A stretch of 46,024 nucleotides of DNA, taken from NCBI GenBank assembly GCA_030426085.1, contig JAUHYW010000080.1, positions 1 through 46,024 on the forward strand, read 5' to 3'. The notes under the pieces are model-generated. The model searched no databases and was not told the DNA's origin. It worked only from the letters and a program-made list of their open reading frames with translations. The position numbers and the translations under genes were made by a program. Shown here piece after piece: positions 1 to 8,118 of this stretch. Every line of letters starts with the position of its first letter. The first letter of the stretch is position 1. The stretch is from a bacterium (GTDB lineage Bacteria; Myxococcota_A; Bradymonadia; UBA7976; UBA1532).

Positions 1-1
1 G

Positions 2-70
2 ACCTCATTGGCCCGAGCAAACGGCGCCCGGCGGGCCGGTCGCACCTCATTTTCTGGAGCAAACGGCGCC
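2..70. repeat. Two direct-repeat copies, 42-bp period, at left edge
   Basis: ACCTCATT occurs at 2-9 and 44-51, and GAGCAAACGGCGCC at 15-28 and 57-70, both at an offset of exactly 42 bp, with a diverged spacer between. The first copy sits at the window edge, so this may be the tail of a longer array or a pair of direct-repeat binding sites upstream of the mys operon. No gene is supported in 1-361; its other contents are the inverted repeat at 211-243 and the promoter candidate at 267-295. Confidence 0.6.
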
Positions 71-210
71 AGAGGGGGTCTTCGGACCGGGATCTGCGCG
101 TGTGCCACTGCGCCGAGGGCCGCTCTCGTGGCCCGGACGACCCCGCCCGCCGGCCGCCTGTGGCCCGATCAGCGCCCCCGCCGACCGCCAGACGTCGAGG
201 CGCCCTCCCC

Positions 211-243
211 CGGGTGACAGCCCGGGGGCAGCTCTGTCACCCG
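211..243. promoter_or_regulatory. 10-bp-arm perfect inverted repeat, candidate operator
   Basis: CGGGTGACAG (211-220) and CTGTCACCCG (234-243) are perfect reverse complements separated by 13 nt. The element lies 24 nt upstream of a candidate -35 box and about 120 nt upstream of mysA. No T-tract follows, so it does not look like an intrinsic terminator. An activator or repressor site for the MAA operon is the simplest reading; the regulator is unknown. A second short palindrome, GTGATCAC, follows at 245-252. Confidence 0.5.
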
Positions 244-266
244 TGTGATCACCTGTCGCGCCCTGG

Positions 267-295
267 TTGCCTGCGCGGCCCCCGCGCGCTACACC
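267..295 (+). promoter_or_regulatory. Candidate sigma70-like promoter of mys operon
   Basis: TTGCCT (267-272), a 17-bp spacer and TACACC (290-295) match the bacterial housekeeping geometry with partial hexamer identity. Transcription would begin near 302, leaving a leader of about 60 nt before the mysA ATG. It is the best match in the non-coding 1-361 stretch, but GC-rich genomes give many weak matches. Confidence 0.35.
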
Positions 296-361
296 TGCCC
301 CTTCGGCCGCCGCCCCCACGGGCGCGGCGCCTCTCCCTCACCCTCAAGGCGGATCTCGAGC

Positions 362-1621
362 ATGCATCAGGTGGACAGTCGCTATCGCACGTCGAAGTGG
401 TACGGAGGCTCGGGCGAGATCGTGCCCCACCCGGCCGACGGCGCGTTCTCGGTCCGGGCTCAGTTCACCATCGAGTCCGACGTGCGGGTCATGCACGGCG
501 TCTTCGAGCCGCACAACGCCTTCCTCGCCGACTACTACCGGGAGTACGGGCGGTGCGTGATGGTGGTCGATCAGACCGTCGACGAACTGTACGGCGAGGG
601 CATCCGGGGCTACTTCGACGCCCACGGCCTGCCCCACCGCAGCCTCGTCGTGCGGGCGTGGGAGGTCGACAAGCACCAGCCGCTCGTCGACCGCATCATG
701 CACTTCTTCGCCGAGCAGCGGGTCTCACGTCACGAGCCGGTGCTGATCGTCGGCGGGGGCGTGCTCGCCGATGTCGGCGGGCTCGCGGCGGCGCTGTCCC
801 ACCGGCGCACGCCCTACGTGATGATCGGCACGACCATCATCTCGGCGATCGACGCCGGCCCCTCGCCCCGCACCTGCGTCAACGGGCACCGCTTCAAGAA
901 TCGCCTCGGCGCGTTCCACATGCCGGTGCTCACCATCGCCGACCACAGCTTCTTCCGCACGCTGCACCCGGCCCACCTGCGCCACGGCATGGCCGAGATC
1001 CTCAAGATGGCGTTCATCGACGACCACGCGCTGTACACCCTGCTCGCGGCGCACGGCGAGCGCCTCGTCGAGACCCGCTTCGGCACGCTGGTCGACGACC
1101 CGGCGCTCACCGCGGTGGCCGACACCGTGCTGTATCGCGCGCTGCGCTCGTACCTCGGCCACGAGGGCACCAACCCGTGGGAGGTGCACCAGGCCCGGCC
1201 CCACGCCTTCGGCCACACCTGGAGCCCGGGCTACGAGCTGCCGGCGGGCCTGCTGCACGGGCACGCGGTCAGCTCGGGCATGGCGCTCGGGGCGACGATG
1301 GCCGCCGAGATGGGCTGGATCGACGGCGGCGAGCGGGACGCGATCATCGAGCTGTGCAGCCGGCTGGGGCTGGCGGTGCATCACCCCGTGCTCGGCGACT
1401 TCGACCTGATGCTCGACGCGCAGGCGATGATGATCGAGAAGCGGGGCGGCACGCTGTGGGCCCCGCTGCCCAAGGGCGCCATCGGGGCCTGCGACTACGC
1501 CGAGCGGGTCGAGCCGTCGCTGCTGAAGGCGACCCTGGCGACCCAGAAGCGGCTGACGGCCGGGCTGCCCCGCGAGGGGCTCGGGATCCAGATGCACCGG
1601 TCCGACCTGGGGATGGGGTGA
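362..1621 (+). CDS. mysA: Sugar-phosphate cyclase, desmethyl-4-deoxygadusol synthase (MysA)
   Basis: Predicted 419-residue 3-dehydroquinate-synthase-fold cyclase that would turn sedoheptulose 7-phosphate into desmethyl-4-deoxygadusol, the first committed MAA step, using NAD and a divalent metal in the cytoplasm. Family signs are the NAD loop GGGVLADVGG (131-140), the stretch KNRLGAFHMPVLTIADHSF, the HGMAEILK motif and HAFGHTWSP (281-289); the last is typical of the EEVS/DDGS branch rather than true AroB. By family alignment E212, H285 and H299 are the likely metal ligands. The length fits DDGS/EEVS (about 400-420). The ATG at 362 follows an AAGGCGG-type ribosome site at 346-352. The choice of DDGS over 2-epi-5-epi-valiolone synthase rests mainly on the mysB, mysD and mysC neighbours. 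mysB starts 4 nt after the stop. Confidence 0.9.
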   Translation: MHQVDSRYRTSKWYGGSGEIVPHPADGAFSVRAQFTIESDVRVMHGVFEPHNAFLADYYREYGRCVMVVDQTVDELYGEGIRGYFDAHGLPHRSLVVRAWEVDKHQPLVDRIMHFFAEQRVSRHEPVLIVGGGVLADVGGLAAALSHRRTPYVMIGTTIISAIDAGPSPRTCVNGHRFKNRLGAFHMPVLTIADHSFFRTLHPAHLRHGMAEILKMAFIDDHALYTLLAAHGERLVETRFGTLVDDPALTAVADTVLYRALRSYLGHEGTNPWEVHQARPHAFGHTWSPGYELPAGLLHGHAVSSGMALGATMAAEMGWIDGGERDAIIELCSRLGLAVHHPVLGDFDLMLDAQAMMIEKRGGTLWAPLPKGAIGACDYAERVEPSLLKATLATQKRLTAGLPREGLGIQMHRSDLGMG

Positions 1622-1625
1622 GCCG

Positions 1626-2453
1626 ATGAAGCCCACCGACGCGTCGCCGCTGCGGCCGGTGACCCCCCACGCGATCCTCGCCGCCCGCCTGACCGCGCTC
1701 GTCGCGCGGGTCGAGGCGGCCGGCGGCCTCGCGCCCGAGGCGCTCGCCGAGCTGCGGGCCGTCGAGCGCCTCGCCGCGGGGCTCGACCCCTACCTCGACG
1801 CCCACACCACGCCCCCGTCGCCGGCCCTCGCCGCGCTGGAGGCGGCCACGCTGACCCAGGACTGGCCCGCGCTGCACCGGGCCGGCGAGACCGCCGTCGA
1901 GCTGGAGTCGGAGATGCTCTGCGGCGCGGTGGAGGCCCGCTTCCTGGCCACGCTGGTCGGGCTCACCGGCGCGAAGCGGGTGCTCGAGGTGGGTATGTTC
2001 ACCGGCTACTCGGCGCTGGCCATGGCCGAGGCCATGCCGCCCGACGGCCGCCTGATCGCGCTCGAGCGGGAGCCGTGGCTGGCGGCCTTCGCCCGCCCGT
2101 TCTTCGACGCGGCCGGCTGCGGCGATCGGATCGAGGTCCGGGTGGGCCCGGCGCTCGATGAGATGCGGCGGCTGGCCGACGCCGGGGCGCAGTTCGACCT
2201 GATCTTCATCGACGCCCACAAGGCGGAGTACGTCGACTACTGCCGGCTGGCGCTCGCCGGCCTGCTGGCGCCCGGCGGCGTGATCGCGGTGGACAATACG
2301 CTGTTGCAGGGCGAGCCGTGGCGGGGCGACTCCACCGACCGGGGGGTGGCCATCGACCGCTTCAACCGGGCGGTGCGCGACGACCCCCGGGTGGCGCAGG
2401 TGCTCGTGCCCCTGCGGGACGGCATCACCCTCGTGCGCCGGGTCGCGCCGTGA
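1626..2453 (+). CDS. mysB: SAM-dependent O-methyltransferase, 4-deoxygadusol-forming (MysB)
   Basis: 275-residue class I, metal-dependent O-methyltransferase of the caffeoyl-CoA-OMT type. It is predicted to methylate desmethyl-4-deoxygadusol to 4-deoxygadusol. The SAM-binding motif I VLEVGMFTGYSAL is at 119-131; the metal and catalytic acidic residues sit in FIDAHK (D196) and VDNTLLQG (D223, N224). The N-terminal 90 residues are helical and Ala/Leu-rich, as in MysB homologues. The length agrees with MysB (about 280). It starts 4 nt after mysA, and its TGA overlaps the GTG start of mysD, so translational coupling is likely. Alone it would be called a generic OMT; the MAA role comes from context. 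Confidence 0.88.
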   Translation: MKPTDASPLRPVTPHAILAARLTALVARVEAAGGLAPEALAELRAVERLAAGLDPYLDAHTTPPSPALAALEAATLTQDWPALHRAGETAVELESEMLCGAVEARFLATLVGLTGAKRVLEVGMFTGYSALAMAEAMPPDGRLIALEREPWLAAFARPFFDAAGCGDRIEVRVGPALDEMRRLADAGAQFDLIFIDAHKAEYVDYCRLALAGLLAPGGVIAVDNTLLQGEPWRGDSTDRGVAIDRFNRAVRDDPRVAQVLVPLRDGITLVRRVAP

Positions 2454-3478
2454 AGCCGCGCCTGCTCCAGCTCGTGGGCTCGGCGGTCGACGACTTCTTC
2501 TGCGATCTGGCGCGCTTGTGGAGCGAGGGCTCGATCGCCGCCACCCGCGCGGCGGGCTACCCCGACCACATCGCCTACGTCACCCCCGGCGGGCGGTGGC
2601 GCTTCCCGACCTCGCTGGCCCCCGAGGCGCTCGCCGCCGCCGAGCCGATGCCGCTCGACCGGGCCATCGCCCACATCGGGTCGCTCGGGGTCGACCTGAT
2701 GGTGCCCCATATGTACTGCCTGCCGGGCATGACCACCTATCGGGCGCTCTTCGACCTGCTCGGCGTCCCGTACTTCGGCAGCCCGCCCGCGCTGATGGCG
2801 AACACCGCCCACAAGGCCCGGGCGCGGGCCATCGTCGCCGCGGCGGGGGTCGCGGTGCCCGAGGGCGAGGTGGTGCGCCGCGGCGAGCGGCCCGGCCTCG
2901 CGCCGCCGGTCGTCGTCAAGCCGGCGGCCGCCGACAACTCCCACGGGGTCGCGCTCGTCCGCGCTGCCGACGCGCTCGACGGGGCCCTGGCCGCCGCCTT
3001 CGAGCACGGGCCCGAGGTGCTCGTCGAGCGCTTCGTGCCCCCCGGCCGCGAGGTGCGCTGCGGGGTGGTCGAGCGCGGGGGGCGGCTGCTGTGCCTGCCG
3101 CTCGAAGAGTACCCCGTCGACGCCGACAGCCGCCCCATCCGGACCTACGCCGACAAGTTCGCCCGCGCCGCCGACGGCGCGCTGTACGCGGTGGCCAAGT
3201 CCGTCGACAAGGCGTGGCTCGTCGACCCCGACGACCCGCTGACCGCGCGGGTCTGGCAGGCGGCCCGGCGCTGCTATCGGGCGCTCGGCTGCCGGCAGTA
3301 CGGCCTCTTCGACTTCCGCGTCGATCCGGACGGGCGGCCGTGGTTCCTCGAGGCGGGGCTGTACTGCTCGTTCTCCTCCAAGGGCGTCATCTGGACGATG
3401 GCCCGGGGGGCCGGGCTGCCGCTCGACGACCTGATGGGCGGGCTCTTGCGGGGGGCGCTCGAAGGCGGGGCGCCATGA
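2450..3478 (+). CDS. mysD: D-Ala-D-Ala-ligase-like ATP-grasp enzyme, MAA second-amino-acid ligase (MysD)
   Basis: 342-residue ATP-grasp ligase predicted to add a second amino acid (Ser, Thr or similar) to mycosporine-glycine, giving a disubstituted imine-type MAA. Hallmarks are HMYCLPGMTTYRALFDLLGV, the ATP-grasp segment PVVVKPAAADNSHGVALV, PPGREVRCGVVERGG, CLPLEEYPVD and DFRVDPDGRPWFLEAGLYC. In the last motif E301 is a metal ligand, while Gly replaces the Asn of classical D-Ala ligases, a pattern I recall from MysD. The GTG start at 2450 overlaps the mysB stop (GTGA) and gives the expected MysD N-terminus (LLQLVGSAVDDFF). Its own TGA overlaps the mysC ATG. Which amino acid it uses cannot be read from sequence. 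Confidence 0.9.
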   Translation: MKPRLLQLVGSAVDDFFCDLARLWSEGSIAATRAAGYPDHIAYVTPGGRWRFPTSLAPEALAAAEPMPLDRAIAHIGSLGVDLMVPHMYCLPGMTTYRALFDLLGVPYFGSPPALMANTAHKARARAIVAAAGVAVPEGEVVRRGERPGLAPPVVVKPAAADNSHGVALVRAADALDGALAAAFEHGPEVLVERFVPPGREVRCGVVERGGRLLCLPLEEYPVDADSRPIRTYADKFARAADGALYAVAKSVDKAWLVDPDDPLTARVWQAARRCYRALGCRQYGLFDFRVDPDGRPWFLEAGLYCSFSSKGVIWTMARGAGLPLDDLMGGLLRGALEGGAP

Positions 3479-4878
3479 CGAGCTATCCGTTCGACACCTG
3501 GCCCCGCGCCGCGCTGCACCCGCCGGAGATGCCCCGGAGCCGCTGGGTGGGCGTCGGCCGCGCCGTCGGCGCGCTGGGGGCCCTGGCGGCGGCCGCGCCG
3601 CTCACCGCCGGCCTCACCGGGGCCGCGCTCGCCGGGGCCTTCGGCGAGGTCCGCCGCGAGGCGGCCGATGGCCCCACGGTGCTGATCAGCTCGAGCCACA
3701 TGACCAAGGGGCTCGTGCTCGCCCGGGCGCTGCGCGCGGTCGGCTGCCGGGTCATCGCGGCCGACATCGCGCCCTATCACCTCGGCGGCGTGCGCTTCTC
3801 GAGGGCGGTGAGCGCCTACCACCGGCTGCCCGACCCCCGGGGCGACCTCGACCGCTACGTCGCCGCGCTGCTCGATATCGTGGAGCGGGAGCAGGTCGCC
3901 GTCTTCGTGCCGGTCAACCAGCCGCCGTTCGCGCAGTACGACGCCGAGGCCCGGGCGGCCCTGATCGAGCGCGGGTGCCGGGTCTTCCACATCGATCCGG
4001 CGCTGTGCCGGGTGCTCGACGACAAGCACCGCTTCGCCGAGGCCGCCCGCCGGGCCGGCCTGAGCGTGCCCGACACCCGGCTGTTCGAGGCGCCGGCCGA
4101 CGTGCTGGCCTTCGACTTCCCGCCCGGCGCGCGCTACCTGCTCAAGCCGGTCGTCTACGATCCGGTCGATCGCCGGGCGGTGAGCCATACGCTGCCGATG
4201 GCCGATCGGGAGGCCTTCCGGGCCTTCGTCGGCGGGCTGACGATCAGCCCCGAGCGCCCGTGGGTCCTCCAGCGGTTCGTCGAGGGGCGGGAGTACTGCG
4301 CCCACGTCACGATCGCCAAGGGCCGCCCGAGCGCCTTCGTCTGCACCGAGTCCTCGCCGCATCAGCTCAACTACGCCCCGGTGCGCCACCCGAAGATCTT
4401 CGCCTGGGTGATGGCCTTCGTCGCCACGCTCGAGGTCGAGGATGCCCTGATCTGCTTCGACTTCATCGAGGACGCCGACGGCGAGGTGTACGCCATCGAG
4501 TGCAACCCCCGGCCCCACTCGGCGATCACCGCGTTCCACCGCGACCTCGAGGCCCTCGGCCGGGCCACCCTCGACGGCGTGCCCCAGGGCGCCCCGCCGC
4601 TGGAGCCGGCCCCCGACGTCGAGCCGACCTACTGGCTGGCCTGCGAGCTCGAGCGGCTGGCCCGCGTGCGCTCCCCGGCCCAGGCCCGCCGGTGGCTGGC
4701 GCACCTCGCCCGCGGGCGGGACGCGGTCTTCGCCTGGGACGACCCGCTGCCGTTCTTCGCGCTGCACCACCTGCTCGTGCCGTCGCTGCTGCTGCGTCAG
4801 GCCCTGGGCGACGGCCGGTGGACCCACATCGACTGGTGCATCGGCAAGGTCGCCGCGCCCGACCCCCACGACCCCTGA
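3475..4878 (+). CDS. mysC: ATP-grasp 4-deoxygadusol:glycine ligase (MysC)
   Basis: 467-residue ATP-grasp enzyme predicted to condense 4-deoxygadusol with glycine to form mycosporine-glycine. An N-terminal Ala/Leu-rich hydrophobic segment (about 24-57) precedes the catalytic region; similar segments occur in cyanobacterial MysC and may anchor it at the membrane. Family motifs are VLISSSHMTKGLVLARAL, the block FSRAVSAYHRLPDP, the lid/ATP region YLLKPVVYDPVDRRAV, SPERPWVLQRFVEGREYC and AIECNPRPHSAIT, with metal ligands E342 and N344. The ATG overlaps the mysD stop as ATGA. It lies after mysD, so the order A-B-D-C differs from the common cyanobacterial A-B-C-D. Confidence 0.92.
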   Translation: MTSYPFDTWPRAALHPPEMPRSRWVGVGRAVGALGALAAAAPLTAGLTGAALAGAFGEVRREAADGPTVLISSSHMTKGLVLARALRAVGCRVIAADIAPYHLGGVRFSRAVSAYHRLPDPRGDLDRYVAALLDIVEREQVAVFVPVNQPPFAQYDAEARAALIERGCRVFHIDPALCRVLDDKHRFAEAARRAGLSVPDTRLFEAPADVLAFDFPPGARYLLKPVVYDPVDRRAVSHTLPMADREAFRAFVGGLTISPERPWVLQRFVEGREYCAHVTIAKGRPSAFVCTESSPHQLNYAPVRHPKIFAWVMAFVATLEVEDALICFDFIEDADGEVYAIECNPRPHSAITAFHRDLEALGRATLDGVPQGAPPLEPAPDVEPTYWLACELERLARVRSPAQARRWLAHLARGRDAVFAWDDPLPFFALHHLLVPSLLLRQALGDGRWTHIDWCIGKVAAPDPHDP

Positions 4879-4891
4879 CGCCCCCGACGCC

Positions 4892-6520
4892 ATGACCGCT
4901 CCGCCGCCAGCACCGACATCCGGTGAGTCGATGGCGCTCCTGCGGGCGCTGGGGCCGACGCTCGCGCTGTGCGCGCTCGCCGAGTGGTTCATCATCGACG
5001 CGATCGTGAGCGCGCTGTCGGTGGAGCTCGTCGACGGGGCGCCCGGCCGCTCGCTGCGGCACTTCACCGCCGGCCTGCTGCTGTCGCACTTCGCGTTCGG
5101 GCGGCTGCTCGAGCGCACCGCCGGGCTGCTCGCGGCCCGGACCGGGGAGCGGGTCACCGACACCCTGCGGCGCATGGCGGGGCTCGATCTGGCGACCTTC
5201 GAGCGGCTGGAGGCCAGCGCGCTGATCCCCCGGCTGACGACCGATGTGGAAGAGGTCCGCAGCTTCGCGACCGGGCTCGCCCGCATGCTGCGGGCCGCCG
5301 CCGCGCTGACCATCGGGCTGGGCTACTGCCACGCCCTCTCGCCGACCGCGGCGCTCATCGCGGCGCTGGTGCTGGGCGTGGTCGCCGTCATCATCCTCGT
5401 GGGGCACTTCGAGCGGGACGCCCACCTCGGCCGGCTCGCCGCCGCCCGGGACGGGGTGCAGCGGCTCGTCGAGGACGCCATCGCCGGCTTCGTTCAGCTC
5501 CGCCAGCACCGCCCGCGGCGGCGGGCCATCCTGGGCGAGGTGCGCCGGCGCAGCGCGCAGCTCGACGCCGAGCGGGATCGGGTCAGCGTGGCGTTCGTCG
5601 AGACCCACGCCCAGGAGCGCTACCTGCTGTACTTCGGGCTCGCGATCTGCGCGTGGTTCCTCATCCAGCTCGAGGGGCGCAGCCCGACCGCGGCGGCCCC
5701 GATCACGCTGCTGGTGATGTACGTCGGCCTGACCCAGCTCGAGGCGACCCGGCTGCTGCCCCAGGCGATGGACGCCCAGCACGCGTGGCGCCGGCTGTGC
5801 GCGGCGCTCGACGGCCTGGGGCCCGCCGCCCGGGCCCCGGCCCCGCCGCCGGGGCGGCCCGACGCGCTGCCCGAGCGGCCGTCCCGGGTCGAGCTGCGCG
5901 GCGTCTGCTACCGCCGCCCCTCGACCGCCCACCGGGCCGGGTTCGAGCTGGGCCCCATCGACCTGATCCTGCGCGCGGGCGAGGTGGTCTTCGTCACCGG
6001 CGAGAACGGCAGCGGCAAGTCGACCTTCCTCAAGGTGCTCACCGGCCTGTATCGGGCCGACGCCGGCGCGCTGCTCGTCGACGGGCGGGCGGTCGGGCCC
6101 GAGGACATGTCGGCGTGGCGGTCCCGCTTCGCCTCGATCTTCAGCGACTTCGCGCTCTTCGACCGGCTGTACGGGGTCGAGGCGGTCGACCCCGAGCGGG
6201 TGCGGCGCCTGCTCGACGAGCTGCAGCTCGGGCACAAGACCGCCTGGGTCGACGGGCGCTTCACCGAGCTGGAGCTGTCGACCGGGCAGCGCAAGCGGCT
6301 GGCCATGGTCGCCGCGCTGCTGCGCGACCGGCCGATCCACGTCTTCGACGAGTGGAGCGCCGAGCAGGACCCCGAGTACCGGGCGTGGTTCTACGATACG
6401 CTGCTGCCCCGGCTGGCGGCGCGGGGCGCGATCGTGCTGGCGGTGACCCACGACGAGGACTTCTTCGACCGGGCCGACCGGGTGCTGCACTTCGACGCCG
6501 GGCAGATGGTGCAGCGGTGA
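4892..6520 (+). CDS. ABC half-transporter (membrane + ATPase), cyclic-peptide/siderophore exporter type, first of pair
   Basis: 542-residue fused permease-ATPase. The N-terminal ~320 residues hold about five or six hydrophobic segments (e.g. 16-40, 127-172, 245-265). The ATPase domain has Walker A GENGSGKST (370-378), the signature LSTGQRKRL (462-470), Walker B HVFDEWSAEQDP and the switch His in VTHDEDFF. The DEWxAxQDP block and FYDTLLPRL stretch are typical of the SyrD/PvdE-like cyclic peptide exporter family, which moves small peptide-like products out of the cytoplasm. It starts 13 nt after mysC and its stop overlaps the start of the second half-transporter, so the two probably form a heterodimer. 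Transport of an MAA is inferred from operon position; import or an unrelated cargo cannot be excluded. Confidence 0.85.
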   Translation: MTAPPPAPTSGESMALLRALGPTLALCALAEWFIIDAIVSALSVELVDGAPGRSLRHFTAGLLLSHFAFGRLLERTAGLLAARTGERVTDTLRRMAGLDLATFERLEASALIPRLTTDVEEVRSFATGLARMLRAAAALTIGLGYCHALSPTAALIAALVLGVVAVIILVGHFERDAHLGRLAAARDGVQRLVEDAIAGFVQLRQHRPRRRAILGEVRRRSAQLDAERDRVSVAFVETHAQERYLLYFGLAICAWFLIQLEGRSPTAAAPITLLVMYVGLTQLEATRLLPQAMDAQHAWRRLCAALDGLGPAARAPAPPPGRPDALPERPSRVELRGVCYRRPSTAHRAGFELGPIDLILRAGEVVFVTGENGSGKSTFLKVLTGLYRADAGALLVDGRAVGPEDMSAWRSRFASIFSDFALFDRLYGVEAVDPERVRRLLDELQLGHKTAWVDGRFTELELSTGQRKRLAMVAALLRDRPIHVFDEWSAEQDPEYRAWFYDTLLPRLAARGAIVLAVTHDEDFFDRADRVLHFDAGQMVQR

Positions 6521-8115
6521 AGCTGCTGTCGTTCGTCGACCCCGCGGCCCGCGCCCGCCTGGGCCGCGCGCTGCGCCTGGTGGCGCTGGGGCAGACCGTG
6601 GGGCTCGTGATCTTCCCGCTGGTCAACGCCTGGGTGCTCGGGCGGGTGCCGAGCGACGCGGTCTGGGGCTGGGGCGTCGCCTGCGTGCTGGTCCTGGCGC
6701 TCAGCTACGCGCTGCGGGTGCGCAGCGCCGTCGCGCTCATCACCGGGCTCAACCGGGCCCTGGCCCGGGAGCGGGTGCGCCTCTTCGAACGGGTGTGCGC
6801 CAGCCGGCTGGCGGCGGTGGAGCGCGACCCGGGGCTGCCAGCCGCGTTCGCCCGGGACATGGTGCGCATGCTCTCGGTGGTCGACCTGATCGGGCCGGTG
6901 ATCTACTGCGTCGCGATCGTGCTCGCCAGCCTGCTCTACGTGGGGCTGCTCGACGGGCGGCTGCTGCCGGCGTGGGTGCTCGTCCTGGCGCTGGCGGCGG
7001 GGTGGACCCGGCCCCGGCTGCGGCGGCTGTGGCGGGCCACCGGTGAGCACCGCGACGCCCGGGCCCCGCTGACCCGGGGGGTGCGCCAGTTCATGGCCGG
7101 CTTCAAGACCCTGCGGGCCGACGACCGGGCGATGGGCGCGTTCCTCGCCGACCTCGACGACCGGCGGGCGGCGGTCGAGCGCAGCGCCGGGGCCATGGCG
7201 CGGGCCGAGCGGGGCGCGATCAACGGCAGCAGCACGCTGCTGCTCGCCGGCATCGGCCTGCTGCTCTTCGTGCTGCCCCACGAGATCGACGTGAGCCCGG
7301 CGACGATCCACGAGCTGATCGTGGTGGTGGTCCTGACCTGGGGGCCGGGGCTGTTCCTCATCGAGGTCGTGCCCCGGCTGATGGCCGCCGAGGAGGCGGC
7401 GCAGAACCTGCGGGCGACCGACGACCGGCTGGGCGGCGAGGACCCCGACGAGGCCCCCGCGCCGGCGGCCTTCGACGGCCTCGAGCTGGACCGGGTGGCC
7501 TTCGAGTACCCGACCGCCGACGGCGGGCCCGGCTTCGCGGTCGGGCCGTTCGACGTCGAGCTGCGGGCCGGGCAGCGGCTGATGCTCACCGGGGGCAACG
7601 GCAGCGGCAAGACGACGCTGATGAAGGTGGTGACCGGGCTCTATCGGCCGACCCGGGGCGTGATCCGGCTCGACGGGCGGGCGGTCGGCCCGCGGGACGT
7701 GGAGGGCTATCGGTCGCTCTTCACCGTGGTGCTGGTGCACCAGCACCTCTTCGACCGGCTGTATGGCATCGAGGCCGATCCGGCGCGGGTGCGGGCGCTG
7801 CTCGACCGGTTCGCGCTGACCGGGGTGGTGGACCACCGGGACGGGCGCTTCACCACGCTGGCGCTCTCGGCGGGGCAGCGCATGCGGCTGGCCCTGGTCG
7901 TCGCGCTGCTCGAGGACCGCCCGATCCTGGTGCTCGACGAGTGGGCCGCGCACCAGTCGCCCGGTCAGCGGCGCGTGTTCTACGAAGAGCTGCTGCCCGA
8001 GCTGACGGCCGCCGGGCGCACGGTGGTGCTCGTCAGCCACGACGCCCGGTTCTTCCACCTCTCCGACCGGCGCATGCACCTCGCCGGGGGCCGGGCGGTG
8101 GCGCTGCCGCCGTGA
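6517..8115 (+). CDS. ABC half-transporter (membrane + ATPase), second of pair
   Basis: 532-residue partner of the preceding gene, with the same layout. Hydrophobic segments lie near 15-40, 47-65, 125-170, 245-265 and 270-295. Walker A GGNGSGKTT starts at residue 359, followed by the signature LSAGQRMRL, Walker B ILVLDEWAAHQSP and VSHDARFF. Both ATPase sites look intact. The GTG start at 6517 overlaps the TGA of the first half-transporter (GTGA). The two proteins differ enough to suggest an obligate heterodimer rather than a recent duplication. This is the last gene of the operon; a convergent Cys-rich gene begins 3 nt beyond its stop, leaving no room for a terminator. Confidence 0.85.
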   Translation: MKLLSFVDPAARARLGRALRLVALGQTVGLVIFPLVNAWVLGRVPSDAVWGWGVACVLVLALSYALRVRSAVALITGLNRALARERVRLFERVCASRLAAVERDPGLPAAFARDMVRMLSVVDLIGPVIYCVAIVLASLLYVGLLDGRLLPAWVLVLALAAGWTRPRLRRLWRATGEHRDARAPLTRGVRQFMAGFKTLRADDRAMGAFLADLDDRRAAVERSAGAMARAERGAINGSSTLLLAGIGLLLFVLPHEIDVSPATIHELIVVVVLTWGPGLFLIEVVPRLMAAEEAAQNLRATDDRLGGEDPDEAPAPAAFDGLELDRVAFEYPTADGGPGFAVGPFDVELRAGQRLMLTGGNGSGKTTLMKVVTGLYRPTRGVIRLDGRAVGPRDVEGYRSLFTVVLVHQHLFDRLYGIEADPARVRALLDRFALTGVVDHRDGRFTTLALSAGQRMRLALVVALLEDRPILVLDEWAAHQSPGQRRVFYEELLPELTAAGRTVVLVSHDARFFHLSDRRMHLAGGRAVALPP

Positions 8116-8118
8116 GGC

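Noticed and set aside
362-1621. 3-dehydroquinate synthase (AroB) of the shikimate pathway
   Set aside because: The HAFGHTWSP motif and MAA-type neighbours place it in the EEVS/DDGS branch rather than AroB.
4526-6490. Long minus-strand frame opposite mysC and the ABC gene
   Set aside because: Low-complexity Arg/Pro/Gly composition typical of antisense shadows in GC-rich DNA; no motif.
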